Assembly (NCBI RefSeq): GCF_028692895.1
Contig: NZ_JAQUWN010000006.1
Span: forward strand, 1 to 64,000
Source of the DNA: Pseudodesulfovibrio sp.
GTDB lineage: Bacteria; Desulfobacterota; Desulfovibrionia; Desulfovibrionales; Desulfovibrionaceae
DNA: 64,000 nucleotides
Reading direction: 5' to 3'
The position numbers and the translations under genes are program-made. This document shows positions 33,679 to 42,456 of this stretch, piece after piece. The notes beneath the pieces are model-generated. The model was not told where the DNA came from. It saw only the letters and a list, made by a program, of their open reading frames with translations, and searched no databases. The first letter of the stretch is position 1. Each line of letters opens with the position of its first letter.

Positions 33679-33713
33679 ACCGGGGTATGAAATGCGGAAA
33701 AGTCCGGGGCGGA

Positions 33714-34370
33714 TCAGGAATCCGCCAGGGCCGCCTTCTCCAGCGCGGCCATGTCCGGGATGAGGTAGACCCTGCGCGCCTGTTTCAGGACCAGCCCCGC
33801 GCGGGCCATGTCGCCGAGCAGGGTGGATACGGTCTGGCGCGTGGCCCCCATGAGCTGGGCCAGTTGCTCTATGGTCAGGTCCAGGGTGACGAGCACGCCG
33901 TCCTCGCGCTTGACGCCGGAATGCCGCGCCTCGGCGAGCAGAAACTCCATGAGCCGGGTGTAGATGTCCTTGAAGGCCAGGCCGCCGATGATGAGGAAGG
34001 AGTTCTTGAGGATATGGCCGAGGACCCGGACCATGGTCCGGGTGAAGTCGGGCATGGTGTCCATGATCCGCTTGACCGAGCGGACGTTGGTCAGGAGCAG
34101 TTCGGCGTCGTCCAGGGCCTGGACGTAGCAGTCGGAGTGGGTGGAATAGACGTCGCCGGGGTTGAGGATGCCCAGGGTGAATTCCTTGTCCTCGTACGCC
34201 AGGTAGATGCGCACGCGCCCGCGCGACACGATGAAGACGAGGTTTTCCTCGGTGTCGGGCGTGAAGATGATGCTCCCGCCGGGGAACGTGCGAGCCCCGA
34301 TCAGGCCGCGCAGCTCGTGCATGTCCTCCCGCGCGAGTTCGTCCAGCAGATTGACCCCGGAAAATTTCAT
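33714..34370 (-). CDS. cooA: CooA-like CRP/FNR-family heme regulator
   Basis: CooA senses CO through a heme and activates CODH genes. The 218-residue protein has the CRP layout: a cyclic-nucleotide-like beta-roll (about 1-100), a C-helix (RTMVRVLGHILKNSFLI) and a winged HTH with recognition segment LMGATRQTVSTLLGD. The region GDVYSTHSDC aligns with GDMFCMHSGC of R. rubrum CooA. The Fe(II) ligand His (His78 here) is conserved, but Cys75 is a Ser (Ser76). The N-terminus MKFSGVN lacks Pro2. Heme binding is therefore likely but with changed ligands. GGGGGGAG lies close to the ATG. A matching CooA-type box lies upstream, suggesting autoregulation. Confidence 0.88.
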   Translation of the reverse strand: MKFSGVNLLDELAREDMHELRGLIGARTFPGGSIIFTPDTEENLVFIVSRGRVRIYLAYEDKEFTLGILNPGDVYSTHSDCYVQALDDAELLLTNVRSVKRIMDTMPDFTRTMVRVLGHILKNSFLIIGGLAFKDIYTRLMEFLLAEARHSGVKREDGVLVTLDLTIEQLAQLMGATRQTVSTLLGDMARAGLVLKQARRVYLIPDMAALEKAALADS

Positions 34371-34576
34371 GCTCCCCCCGATGGTTGGCCGTATGGCAAC
34401 GCGCATAGCACACGCGGCCGGAATGGTCTAACCCGCCCGGCGTTCCCGGGACGGGCGCCGCGCGATCGCACCCCATGCAACGAGGACCCGGCGCGGGCCG
34501 GGGGGACGGGGCCGGTCCCCCGGGCCGGGAGAAAGGGTCTCGTCCCTCCTCCGTATCGGCGTTTGCGGGCGGTGTA

Positions 34577-34592
34577 TGTCAGCCAGCCGACA
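34577..34592 (-). promoter_or_regulatory. CooA-type operator upstream of the cooA-like gene
   Basis: TGTCA-N6-CGACA at 34577-34592, the same core as the cooS box, and the flanks GTATGTCAG and GCCGACAA are also shared. It lies between the dnaE stop and the cooA-like ATG, 207 bases upstream of the latter. A -10-like GATACG is at 34552-34557 on the minus strand. Confidence 0.65.
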
Positions 34593-34633
34593 AAAAACGA
34601 GGGATCGGGGAAAAAACGGGGAGGGGGAGCCGT

Positions 34634-37600
34634 CTATGCGTCCATCTCGGCGCGGTACCTGGCCGCGTCGCCGTTTTGCCACTTTTCGATGTCCTTCCAG
34701 AACTCGCGGCTGGGAAAGACCTGCCATTTCTGGCTGAGCTTGAGGGTGATGACCGAGTCGCGGGTGATGATGCCCAGGTTGACGCCGGTCTTGCCGGGGT
34801 AGCGCTGGAGGATGGTCCGCAGGGCGTGCAGGTGGGCGTCGGTGGCGTTGCTCTCGCCGATCCAGAGGGGCACGGGCCGGTCCGAGCCGAGGACCGCGTC
34901 GGCCAGGTAGGTGATCTTGTCGGCCAGGATCTTGGCGGACTTGGGCGCGTCCTCCGGGCCGTTCTCCTCGCGGCTGTCGATCTTGCCCTGGATGAACAGG
35001 GGGCGGTCGGCGGTGAGGTATTCCTCGGCCTCCTCGAAGAGGTTGGGCAGCACGGTGACCTCGCCCGAGGTGGTCAGGTCCTCCACGGTGCAGAAGGCCA
35101 TGGGCTTGCCGGTCTTGGTGACGTAGCGCTTGAAGTCCGGGACGATGACGGCCAGGCGGACCTCGGTGCCGCCGGGGATGGTCTTGCATTCCTCCAGGGT
35201 GCTGGTGCGCAGCCGGGAGAAGTCGGGCCGGTAGGCGAGCAGGGGGTGGCCGGAGAGGAAGAAGCCCAGCACCTCCTTTTCCATGGCCAGCTTTTCGCGG
35301 TCGTCGTACTCCTCGCAGGAGGAGCAGGTGAGCGTGGCGGTTTCCTCCGCCGCGCCGCCGCCGAGCATGTCGAGCATGCTGAGCATGCCGGACTCCTTTT
35401 CCTTGGCCTTTTTCTGGCCCAGGGCCACGGCCTTGTCCAGGTCCTCCATGAGGGCGGCGCGGGAGCAGTTGAAGCAGTCCAGCGCCCCGGCCTTGATGAG
35501 GGATTCGAGGACGCGCTTGGTGACGCGGCGCAGGTTGACGCGCTCGCAGAAGTCGAAGATGTCGCGGAAGGGGCCGCCTTCCTCGCGGTCGGCCACGATC
35601 TCGTTGATGGCCTCCTCGCCCACGTTCTTGATGGCGGCCATGGCGTAGAGGATTTCGCCGTCGCGCACCGAGAAGCGGGCCTGGCCCGCATTGATGTTCG
35701 GCTGGCGCACCGGGATGTCCAGGTCCCGGCAGGTGTTGACGTACATGATGATCTTTTCGGTGTTGTTCATTTCCGTGGACATGAGGGCGGCCATGAACTC
35801 CACCGGGAAGTGGGCCTTGAGATAGGCGGTGTGGTAGGAGATGAGCGCGTAGGCGGCGGAGTGGGACTTGTTGAAGCCGTATGCCGCGAACTTCTCCATG
35901 GTGTCGAAGATCTCGTTGGCGGTCTTGTCCGGAATCTTGTTCTCGCGCGAGCCTTCCAGGAAGCGGGAGCGCTGCTTGGCCATCTCCTCGGCGATCTTCT
36001 TGCCCATGGCGCGCCGCAGCAGGTCGCCCTCGCCCAGCGAGTAGTTGGCGATGACCATGGCCGTGGCCATGACCTGCTCCTGGTAGACCATGACGCCGTA
36101 GGTGGGCTTCAGCGTGTCCTCCAGGGAGGGGTGGGGATAGGTGACCTTGATGTCCCCGTGCTTGCGCATGATGAACTCGTCGACCATGGAAACGCCGTTG
36201 GAGCCGATCATGCCCAGCGGGCCGGGCCGGTACAGGGCGAGCATGGCCACGATGTCCTCGAAGCGGTCCGGGCGGAGCATCCGCAGGTACTTGCGCATGC
36301 CCGAGGATTCCACCTGGAAGATGCCGTCGGTGTCGCCCTTGGCGAAGATGTCGTAGGTGGCGGGGTCGTCCAGGGCCAGGGTGTCCAGGTTGGGGGCCTC
36401 CTTGCCCTGCTCGCGGATGATGTCCAGGCAGTCCTCGATGACCGTCATGGTCCGAAGCCCCAGGAAGTCGAACTTGATAAGCCCGGCCTTCTCGACCTTC
36501 TTCATGTCGAACTGGGTCACGATTTCGCCCTTCTTCCCCTTGTAGAGCGGAAGGTATTCGACCATGGGCTTGTCCGAGATGACCACGCCCGCCGCGTGGG
36601 TCGAGGCGTGGCGGCACAGCCCCTCCAGCCTCGTGGAGATGTCGATGAGCTTTTCCACCCTCGGGTCGGTGGCCACCATGTCCGAGAGCTCGGTCACGGC
36701 CTTGACCGCGTTGGGCACGGTGATCTTGGCCTTTTCCACGCCCAGCAGCTTGGCCATGACGCCGGGGTCGTCCGGGATGAGCTTGGCGATGCGGTCGGTC
36801 TCGGCAAAGGACATGCCGAGCGCCCGGCCCACGTCCTTGATGACCGCCTTGGCCTTCATGGTGCCGAAGGTGGTGATCTGGGAGACGTGGTCCGCCCCGT
36901 ACTTGCTGGCGCAGTACTTGACCACCTCCAGGCGGCGGCGCTCGCAGAAGTCCACGTCGATATCGGGCATGGAGACGCGCTCCACGTTGAGGAAGCGCTC
37001 GAAGAGCAGGTCGTAGGGGATGGGGTCCAGGTTGGTGATCTTGAGCGACCAGGCCACGATGGACCCGGCGGCCGAGCCTCGGCCGGGGCCCACGGGGATG
37101 CGGTGGTCCTTGGCCCAGTTGATGAAGTCCTGGACGATCAGGAAGTAGGCCGGGAAGCCCATTTCCTTGATGACGCCGAGCTCGTAGTCGAGCCGCTTGC
37201 GGTAGACCGCCTCGTCTACCTTGTAGGTGATGGACTTCAGCCGCCGCTCCAGCCCTTCGCGGGAGAGGCGTTCGAATTCCTCGTCCAGGCTCTTGATGCC
37301 CTCGGGCAGGGTGTAGACCGGGAAATAGTAGTTGCCGAGCTCGATCTCCAGGTTGCACCGCTCGGCGATGCGCTGGGTGTTGGCGATGGCCTCGGGCACG
37401 TGGGCGAAGGCCTGCTCCATCTCCTCGGGCGTCTTGAAATAGAGCTCCTTGGTGTCCATGCGGAAGCGGTTTTCCGCGTCCACGGTGGTCTGGGTCTGGA
37501 TGCAGAGCAGGGTGTCGTGGGCCTCGTAGTCCTCGGCGGTCAGGTAGTGGCAGTCGTTGGTGGCCACCAGGGGCAGGCCGGTCTTCTCCGCGCACTTGAT

Positions 37601-38176
37601 GAGCAGGTCGTTGAGGCGCTGCTGCTTGCGGATGCCGTTGTCCTGGAGCTCCAGGTAGAAGTTGCCGGGAAAGATGTCCGCATAGGTCCGGGCCATGGCG
37701 CAGCCCGCGTCCAGCCCCTCGTTCATCAGGGTGCGGGGCACCTCGCCCGCCAGGCAGGCGGACAGGGCGATGAGCCCCTCGGAATACCGGGTCAGCAGGT
37801 ACTTGCTGATGCGCGGCTTGTAGTAGAACCCCTCCAGGTGGCCCTTGGAGACCAGCTTGATGAGGTTCTTGTACCCGCGCTGGTTCTTGGCCAGGAGCAC
37901 GAGGTGGAAGCCGCCGCCCTGCTCCTTGCGCAGGTGGGCCCCCTCGTCGTCCACGTCGCCGGGGGCCACGTACACCTCGCATCCGATGATCGGCTTGATG
38001 CCCATCTCCATGGCGGCCATGTAGAAGACCACCGCGCCGAACATGGAGCCGTGGTCCGTGATGGCCACGGCGGGCATGCCCAGGTCCTTGGACCTGGAGA
38101 GCAGGTCCTTGATGCGGATGGCGCCGTCGAGCAGGCTGTATTCGGTATGGACGTGCAGATGGACGAATTCGGCCAC
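34634..38176 (-). CDS. dnaE: DNA polymerase III alpha subunit
   Basis: DnaE is the replicative polymerase subunit. The 1180-residue protein starts with a PHP domain (VHLHVHTEYSLLDGAIRIKD), then the palm with the catalytic acidic pair in SMPDIDVDFCERRR. Fingers, the YGFNKSHSAAYALISYHTAY region and tandem HhH elements follow, and an OB-fold ends in the C-terminal part (about residue 1000). The best start is a GTG at 38176, matching the family N-terminus, after a weak GGGG site; the longer upstream extension is not conserved. A TTCCCT-N17-TATACC pair lies near 38222-38250. The gene stands alone. Confidence 0.97.
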   Translation of the reverse strand: MAEFVHLHVHTEYSLLDGAIRIKDLLSRSKDLGMPAVAITDHGSMFGAVVFYMAAMEMGIKPIIGCEVYVAPGDVDDEGAHLRKEQGGGFHLVLLAKNQRGYKNLIKLVSKGHLEGFYYKPRISKYLLTRYSEGLIALSACLAGEVPRTLMNEGLDAGCAMARTYADIFPGNFYLELQDNGIRKQQRLNDLLIKCAEKTGLPLVATNDCHYLTAEDYEAHDTLLCIQTQTTVDAENRFRMDTKELYFKTPEEMEQAFAHVPEAIANTQRIAERCNLEIELGNYYFPVYTLPEGIKSLDEEFERLSREGLERRLKSITYKVDEAVYRKRLDYELGVIKEMGFPAYFLIVQDFINWAKDHRIPVGPGRGSAAGSIVAWSLKITNLDPIPYDLLFERFLNVERVSMPDIDVDFCERRRLEVVKYCASKYGADHVSQITTFGTMKAKAVIKDVGRALGMSFAETDRIAKLIPDDPGVMAKLLGVEKAKITVPNAVKAVTELSDMVATDPRVEKLIDISTRLEGLCRHASTHAAGVVISDKPMVEYLPLYKGKKGEIVTQFDMKKVEKAGLIKFDFLGLRTMTVIEDCLDIIREQGKEAPNLDTLALDDPATYDIFAKGDTDGIFQVESSGMRKYLRMLRPDRFEDIVAMLALYRPGPLGMIGSNGVSMVDEFIMRKHGDIKVTYPHPSLEDTLKPTYGVMVYQEQVMATAMVIANYSLGEGDLLRRAMGKKIAEEMAKQRSRFLEGSRENKIPDKTANEIFDTMEKFAAYGFNKSHSAAYALISYHTAYLKAHFPVEFMAALMSTEMNNTEKIIMYVNTCRDLDIPVRQPNINAGQARFSVRDGEILYAMAAIKNVGEEAINEIVADREEGGPFRDIFDFCERVNLRRVTKRVLESLIKAGALDCFNCSRAALMEDLDKAVALGQKKAKEKESGMLSMLDMLGGGAAEETATLTCSSCEEYDDREKLAMEKEVLGFFLSGHPLLAYRPDFSRLRTSTLEECKTIPGGTEVRLAVIVPDFKRYVTKTGKPMAFCTVEDLTTSGEVTVLPNLFEEAEEYLTADRPLFIQGKIDSREENGPEDAPKSAKILADKITYLADAVLGSDRPVPLWIGESNATDAHLHALRTILQRYPGKTGVNLGIITRDSVITLKLSQKWQVFPSREFWKDIEKWQNGDAARYRAEMDA

Positions 38177-38376
38177 GATGAACCCCGTGCAAATGGATGA
38201 ACGAAAAAGGACCTCAAGGTATACCGGATTTGGTTTCTCAAGGGAAGGCGGCAACGGCAGCCCGGTCAATATTTGTCCGTAATCCTTCGGTATCCCAGGC
38301 TATTGGCCGCCAGGTCTGCGCTGCGGCAAAGGCGCCCCGGCAAAAGCGGCGAGGTGACCGCGCCCGCTATTCGTCG

Positions 38377-38405
38377 TTGACCGGATAAAGCCGGGAAGAT
38401 ACATT
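38377..38405 (+). promoter_or_regulatory. Putative sigma-70-type promoter of the EAL gene
   Basis: TTGACC (38377-38382), a 17-base spacer and TACATT (38400-38405) give a transcription start near 38412, about 36 bases before the ATG. This is one of the best promoter matches in the window. The rest of the 271-base gap to dnaE shows no gene. Confidence 0.6.
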
Positions 38406-38447
38406 CGTGCCAGTATTTGCTAAACCTAGGCTTTGAGCCGGAATTTC

Positions 38448-39674
38448 ATGACAGAATCAATATTGGTTGACGAAGCAGCCGTCCTGGATGTCGTCAAGTC
38501 CCGGAACGTGCAAACCTATTTCCAGCCCGTGGTCTCCCTGGCCGCGCGGTCCATCGTCGGTTTCGAGGCGTTCTCGCGCGGGGGCGGGGCCAAGGAAGGC
38601 GGCCCCTCGATGGAGCCCTCCGCCCTGTTCCATTGCGGCCTTTCGCCGGAGACCAAGATCAACGTGGACCGGCTGTGCCGCGAGACGGCCCTGGCCCAGT
38701 TCAAGCCCATTCATAGGAGCCATCGCGATCTGCTCCTCTTCCTGAACGTCAACACCGACATCCTGCCCTTTGTGGACATGCAGACCCAGGTGCTCAAGCA
38801 CCAGGTGACCAACATGGGCCTCGACCTGGCCGACGTGGTCGTCGAGGTGCCGTTGCGCGTGGCCCTGGGGAAGGAGGTCGTCCGCTTCGCCGAGGCGTAC
38901 CGGGAAATGGGCTTCAAGCTCAGCCTGGACAACTGCGGCGCGGGCGACGGGCTGGAGAACATCCTCGGCGCCGTCCGCCCCGCCTTCCTGAAAATCAGTC
39001 CCGCGCTCTACGGCCCTGGCAGGGACCTGGACGGCCTGAAGCGGCTGGTGGAGAGCGCGGGACGGCTGGGGGCCATGGTCGTGGGCCAGGGCGTGGAGAG
39101 CGAGGAGGCGTCCATCCGCCTGCTCTCCGCAGGGGTGCACCTCCAGCAGGGCTACTACTATTCCAAGGACGGGGACGGCGCGGGCGACCAGGCCCAGTCC
39201 TTCGCCCGCAAGATCCAGGCCGCGAACGACAAGTACAAGCTCGCGGGCCGCAGCATGGTCCGGCAGCGCAAGGAGCAGTTCCAGGCCATGTTCCGCACCG
39301 TGGGCACGGTCTGCTCGCGCCTCGCCAGCCTGGGCGAGGCGCGGTTCGAGGACGCCTGCCGGGCCATGGTCCGCGTGACCAGGGGGGTGGTCTCGGTCTT
39401 CGTGCTCAACGACAAGGGGTTGCAGATCACCTCCCGACCCCATGCGGAGGGCGGGGCCAAGGCGATCTCCGCGAGCCTCCTCGGCTCGGCCAGGGGCGTG
39501 GACCACTCGGTGCACGACTATTTTCTCTATCTGGACATGGGGTACGAGAAATTCGTCACCCAGCCGTTCATCTCGCCCTTCACCGGCGCGCCCGTCCGGC
39601 TCATCACGCGCTCCATCTACAACAGCGAGGGGAGCCGCTACGTGGTCTGCGTGGAGACGGCCCTGCCCGAGTAG
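38448..39674 (+). CDS. Degenerate EAL-domain protein
   Basis: A 408-residue cytosolic protein. The EAL fold (about 15-250) keeps Glu40 in GFEAFSRG, the Asn in LFLNVNTDIL, and the Lys in AFLKISPAL. Three positions used by cyclic di-GMP phosphodiesterases are changed: the DDFG motif reads DNCG, the Asp after K-I is Ser, and the AEGVE motif reads GQGVE. It therefore probably lacks activity and may serve as a receptor or scaffold. The C-terminal 150 residues (FRTVGTVCSRLASLGEARFE to YVVCVETALPE) form a separate sensor-like domain that resembles those at the C-end of YkuI-type EAL proteins. The start lacks a ribosome binding site. Confidence 0.88.
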   Translation: MTESILVDEAAVLDVVKSRNVQTYFQPVVSLAARSIVGFEAFSRGGGAKEGGPSMEPSALFHCGLSPETKINVDRLCRETALAQFKPIHRSHRDLLLFLNVNTDILPFVDMQTQVLKHQVTNMGLDLADVVVEVPLRVALGKEVVRFAEAYREMGFKLSLDNCGAGDGLENILGAVRPAFLKISPALYGPGRDLDGLKRLVESAGRLGAMVVGQGVESEEASIRLLSAGVHLQQGYYYSKDGDGAGDQAQSFARKIQAANDKYKLAGRSMVRQRKEQFQAMFRTVGTVCSRLASLGEARFEDACRAMVRVTRGVVSVFVLNDKGLQITSRPHAEGGAKAISASLLGSARGVDHSVHDYFLYLDMGYEKFVTQPFISPFTGAPVRLITRSIYNSEGSRYVVCVETALPE

Positions 39675-39739
39675 TTGACACCGGGCCGGGAAAACGGTCC
39701 ATTGCCGGAGCATGGACGACCCGGACGGGAGGGCGCTTT

Positions 39740-40987
39740 TTGGAATCCTTCGGCGACATCACCACCTACGCCTGGCGGCGGCTGCCGCTGATCCTGCTGT
39801 TCTGCGGCGGCTACCTGGTCTATCGGCTCATGGCCGCGACCAAGCTGACCGACGCGTTCGTCCACTGGGCCCTGCGCCGCTGCAAGGGGAGCGCCCCGCT
39901 GCTGCTCCTCTACGTCATCGGCACGGCCGCCGTCCTATCCTCGTTCATTCCCAACACCATCGCCGTGCTCACCCTCCTGCCCGTGCTCAAGCGGCTGGAC
40001 CGGGACTTCGCCGACCGTGGCGCGTCCGGCATGACCACCGTGCTGATGTGCGCCGCCATCTACGGCGCGGCCATCGGCGGGATGGGCTCCATGATCGGCT
40101 CCCCGGCCAACGCCGTGCTCTTCGCCGCCCTGGACCTCTTCAACGTGCCCGGCCGCGAACGGCTCAACTTCTTCAACTGGTTCCTCTGGTCCGTGCCCCT
40201 GGTGGCCCTGTTCGTGCTGGCGGCCTGGGGCGTGGCCGCCGGGCTGGGGCTGCCCCGGAGCGCGCGCGGCGTCCGGGTGGTTGCGGCCGCTCCGGACGGC
40301 CCCTCGGGCGCGGACGCCCGCCAGCGCTACGGCGGCCGCCTCTTCTGGACCTACATGGGCTTCTGGGTCCTGGAGGCCGTGGCCGGGCAGGTCGCGCCCG
40401 GCTTCGGCCGCGTCGCGCCCTGGGTCAGCCTGGCCTTCACCGTCCTGTACCTGTACCTGCTCTTTATCCGCCCGGCCCCGGCCCTGCCCCGCGCCTCGGG
40501 CCCGCTGCTGCGGGTCCGCGACCTGGTCTCCGGCGTGCCCCGCCGGGGGCTGGCCTTCATCATCCTCCTGGGCGGTCTTTTCGCCATGGTCCACTGGCTG
40601 CGCCTGGACGAGCGGGCCGTGGCCCTGGCCGAGCCCCTGCTCCGGGGCGACCTCTCTCCCCACGTCCTCTTTCTGGCCACCATCCTGGCCGTGATTTTCC
40701 TGACCGAGGTCCTGTCCAACACCGCCGTGGTCGCGGCCTTCTTCACCATCGCCTACGCCGCGGCCAAGGCCCACGGCCTGCCGCCCCTGCACCTCATGCT
40801 CGGGGTCAGCCTGGCCTCCACCTGCGCCTTCATGACCCCCATCGCCACCACCACCAACGCCCTGGCCTTCGGCGAGATGCGCGGCGCGTCGCTCCGGGTC
40901 ATGCTCCTGCTCGGGCTCGTCCTCAACCTGGCCGGGGCCGCCATCCTGACCGGCTGGCTGGCGTGGGTCCTGCCCTTGATTTACTAG
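39740..40987 (+). CDS. SLC13/DASS-family permease
   Basis: A 415-residue inner-membrane protein with about 10-11 helices in two inverted halves. Each half has a substrate/Na+ hairpin: SFIPNTIAVLTLLPVL with GSMIGSPANAV in the first, and LSNTAVVAAFFTIA with ASTCAFMTPIATTTNALAFG in the second. This is the pattern of divalent anion:sodium symporters for sulfate or dicarboxylates; the substrate cannot be told from sequence. It starts at a TTG behind GGGAGG (7-base spacing). An ATG at 39712 is in another frame. Sulfate import would make sense in a sulfate reducer, but this is inference. Confidence 0.9.
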   Translation: MESFGDITTYAWRRLPLILLFCGGYLVYRLMAATKLTDAFVHWALRRCKGSAPLLLLYVIGTAAVLSSFIPNTIAVLTLLPVLKRLDRDFADRGASGMTTVLMCAAIYGAAIGGMGSMIGSPANAVLFAALDLFNVPGRERLNFFNWFLWSVPLVALFVLAAWGVAAGLGLPRSARGVRVVAAAPDGPSGADARQRYGGRLFWTYMGFWVLEAVAGQVAPGFGRVAPWVSLAFTVLYLYLLFIRPAPALPRASGPLLRVRDLVSGVPRRGLAFIILLGGLFAMVHWLRLDERAVALAEPLLRGDLSPHVLFLATILAVIFLTEVLSNTAVVAAFFTIAYAAAKAHGLPPLHLMLGVSLASTCAFMTPIATTTNALAFGEMRGASLRVMLLLGLVLNLAGAAILTGWLAWVLPLIY

Positions 40988-41018
40988 GTCCGGCCCGCCT
41001 CGTTCAGGCCCGGTGCGC

Positions 41019-41045
41019 TTGACAGTGCGGGCCACGCTCTGTCAA
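41019..41045. repeat. Inverted repeat around a -35-like hexamer
   Basis: TTGACA (41019-41024) faces TGTCAA (41040-41045) across 15 bases. TTGACA matches the -35 consensus, and an AACAAT -10 candidate lies 19 bases on, which is rather far. It may be an operator or promoter for the gene at 41085. Confidence 0.35.
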
Positions 41046-41084
41046 CAATTCGGTATGACGCCATGAATACGCGGGAGGTGCGGC

Positions 41085-41330
41085 ATGACGCGGAAGGTGC
41101 GTTCGGTCAGGGTGCCCAGGGAGCTGGAGACGTTGAATCTTTCAAGCCTCGTGCGCGAGTGCGAGAAACACCTGCGCGACTTGGAGTCCGCCACCCTGCT
41201 CAAGCAGCAGGGGGACCCAGAGGCGGCCGAGGCGCTCATGAAGGCGCGCCAGGCCGACCTGGGGCGCAAGGTGGGCCGCCTGGTTTGGGAGGCCCGTGTA
41301 CAATATGGAAAAAGCAGGGGAGAACAATAG
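41085..41330 (+). CDS. Small conserved-type protein, 81 residues
   Basis: A soluble, highly charged protein that starts MTRKVRSVRVPRELETLNL and is helical throughout. A Leu-rich heptad stretch, SSLVRECEKHLRDLESATLL, suggests a short coiled coil, and the C-terminus is basic. I do not recognise it. GGGAGG stands 6 bases before the ATG, and the next gene (thioesterase) starts one base after its stop, so the two are coupled. Confidence 0.75.
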   Translation: MTRKVRSVRVPRELETLNLSSLVRECEKHLRDLESATLLKQQGDPEAAEALMKARQADLGRKVGRLVWEARVQYGKSRGEQ

Positions 41331-41331
41331 A

Positions 41332-41832
41332 ATGCAGCCTAAATCCGCCAAGGAATCGGAAGTGATAATGACCCACCTGGTCATGCCGCAGGACACCAAC
41401 CCGGCGGGCAACCTGCACGGCGGCGTGATCCTGCGCCACGTGGACACGGCGGGCGGCGTGGTGGCCAAGCGCCATTCCCGCTCCAACACGGTCACCGTGT
41501 CCATCGACCGGATGGCCTTCAAGGAGCCGGTCCACATCGGCGAGCTCCTGATCTTCAAGGCCAGCCTGAACCACGTGGGCCGGACCAGCATGGAGATCGG
41601 CGTGCGCGTGGAGGCGGAGAACCTGCGCACCGGCGAGGTCCGCCACACCAACTCCGCATACCTGACCTACGTCTCGCTCGACGACAACGGCAGGCCCTCC
41701 CCGGTGCCGCCGCTGCTCCTCGACACCGAGACCGCCGTCCGCCGCCATCGCGAGGCCGAGCTGCGCCGCGAGCTGCGGCAGCAGGAGCGCGCCCTGGAGG
41801 AATGCGGCGAGCCCTGTATGCGGAAGGAGTAG
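41332..41832 (+). CDS. Acyl-CoA thioesterase, hotdog fold
   Basis: A 166-residue YciA/BACH-type hotdog thioesterase that hydrolyses acyl-CoA. The family motifs are VMPQDTNPAGNLHGGVILRH with the Asn and the Asp in VDTAGGVVA (catalytic region), VDRMAFKEPVHIGELL-like substrate strand, and VGRTSMEIGVRVEAENL. The C-terminal 30 residues are charged and helical (RRELRQQERALEECGE). I chose the ATG at 41332 after GGGGAG; an in-frame ATG at 41305 would add nine residues but overlaps the upstream gene. The VOC gene follows after 2 bases. Confidence 0.9.
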   Translation: MQPKSAKESEVIMTHLVMPQDTNPAGNLHGGVILRHVDTAGGVVAKRHSRSNTVTVSIDRMAFKEPVHIGELLIFKASLNHVGRTSMEIGVRVEAENLRTGEVRHTNSAYLTYVSLDDNGRPSPVPPLLLDTETAVRRHREAELRRELRQQERALEECGEPCMRKE

Positions 41833-41834
41833 CC

Positions 41835-42425
41835 GTGCCGACCTACACCGGCGTCAACCACCTGGCCATGGTCACGGGCGACATGGACGGCACGGTTCGC
41901 TTCTGGCGCGACCTGCTGGGCATGCGGCTGGTGGCCGGGCTGGGGCGGCCGGGGTATCGCCACTATTTCCTGGAGATATCCGGGCACGACATGATCGCCT
42001 TCTTCGAGTGGCCCGGCGTCCTGCCCATCGAGGAGAAGGACCACGGCGTGCCCGTCACGGGCCGCCGCGCCTTCGACCACGTCTCCTTCGAGGTGGCGGG
42101 CGAGGACGACCTCTGGGAGATCAGGGACAGGCTGGAGGCGGCCGGGTTCTGGTGCTCCGAGGTGGTGGACCACGGCTTCATCCACTCTGTCTATTCCTTT
42201 GATCCCAACAATATCCCCATCGAATTCAGCGCGCCGGTCCCCGGCGTGGACGTGCGCGCCACCCCGGTCATGGCCGACCGCGACCCTTCGGACGAGGCGC
42301 GCAAGGGGGCGGAGCCGCAGCCCGGCGCATGGCCCCCGGTGGTCCGCCCCACGCCCGAGGACGAGCGCGAGGTCTACGACGGCGAGGCCGAGACCATCCT
42401 GCGCGCCATGGGGCGCATCGGGTAA
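41835..42425 (+). CDS. VOC/glyoxalase-family protein
   Basis: A 196-residue protein of the vicinal oxygen chelate fold, begun by a GTG with GGAAGGAG 6 bases upstream. The double betaalphabetabetabeta module runs over residues 1-135. Metal-type ligands appear as NHLAMVTGDMDG (His near residue 8), YFLEISGHDMIAFFEW, DHVSFEV, and IEFSAPV with the C-terminal Glu. The function could be a dioxygenase or lyase, or an isomerase of methylmalonyl-CoA type, but nothing decides this. The C-terminal 50 residues are an acidic tail rich in Pro and Glu. It is the last of three tightly packed genes. Confidence 0.88.
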   Translation: MPTYTGVNHLAMVTGDMDGTVRFWRDLLGMRLVAGLGRPGYRHYFLEISGHDMIAFFEWPGVLPIEEKDHGVPVTGRRAFDHVSFEVAGEDDLWEIRDRLEAAGFWCSEVVDHGFIHSVYSFDPNNIPIEFSAPVPGVDVRATPVMADRDPSDEARKGAEPQPGAWPPVVRPTPEDEREVYDGEAETILRAMGRIG

Positions 42426-42456
42426 TCGGGAATAGGAGGCCGGGCGGCCCGGAGGA

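Noticed and set aside
30785-33763. A 992-codon open frame opposite cooC and cooS
   Set aside because: Same antisense artefact; cooC and cooS have clear motifs and ribosome binding sites.
34475-38200. A 1241-codon open frame on the plus strand opposite dnaE
   Set aside because: It is a mirror of dnaE caused by high GC at third positions. Its translation is low-complexity (Gly, His, Leu, Val) with no family motif.
39712-39739. ATG at 39712 as the start of the SLC13 permease
   Set aside because: It is out of frame; the TTG at 39740 with GGGAGG at 7-base spacing fits.
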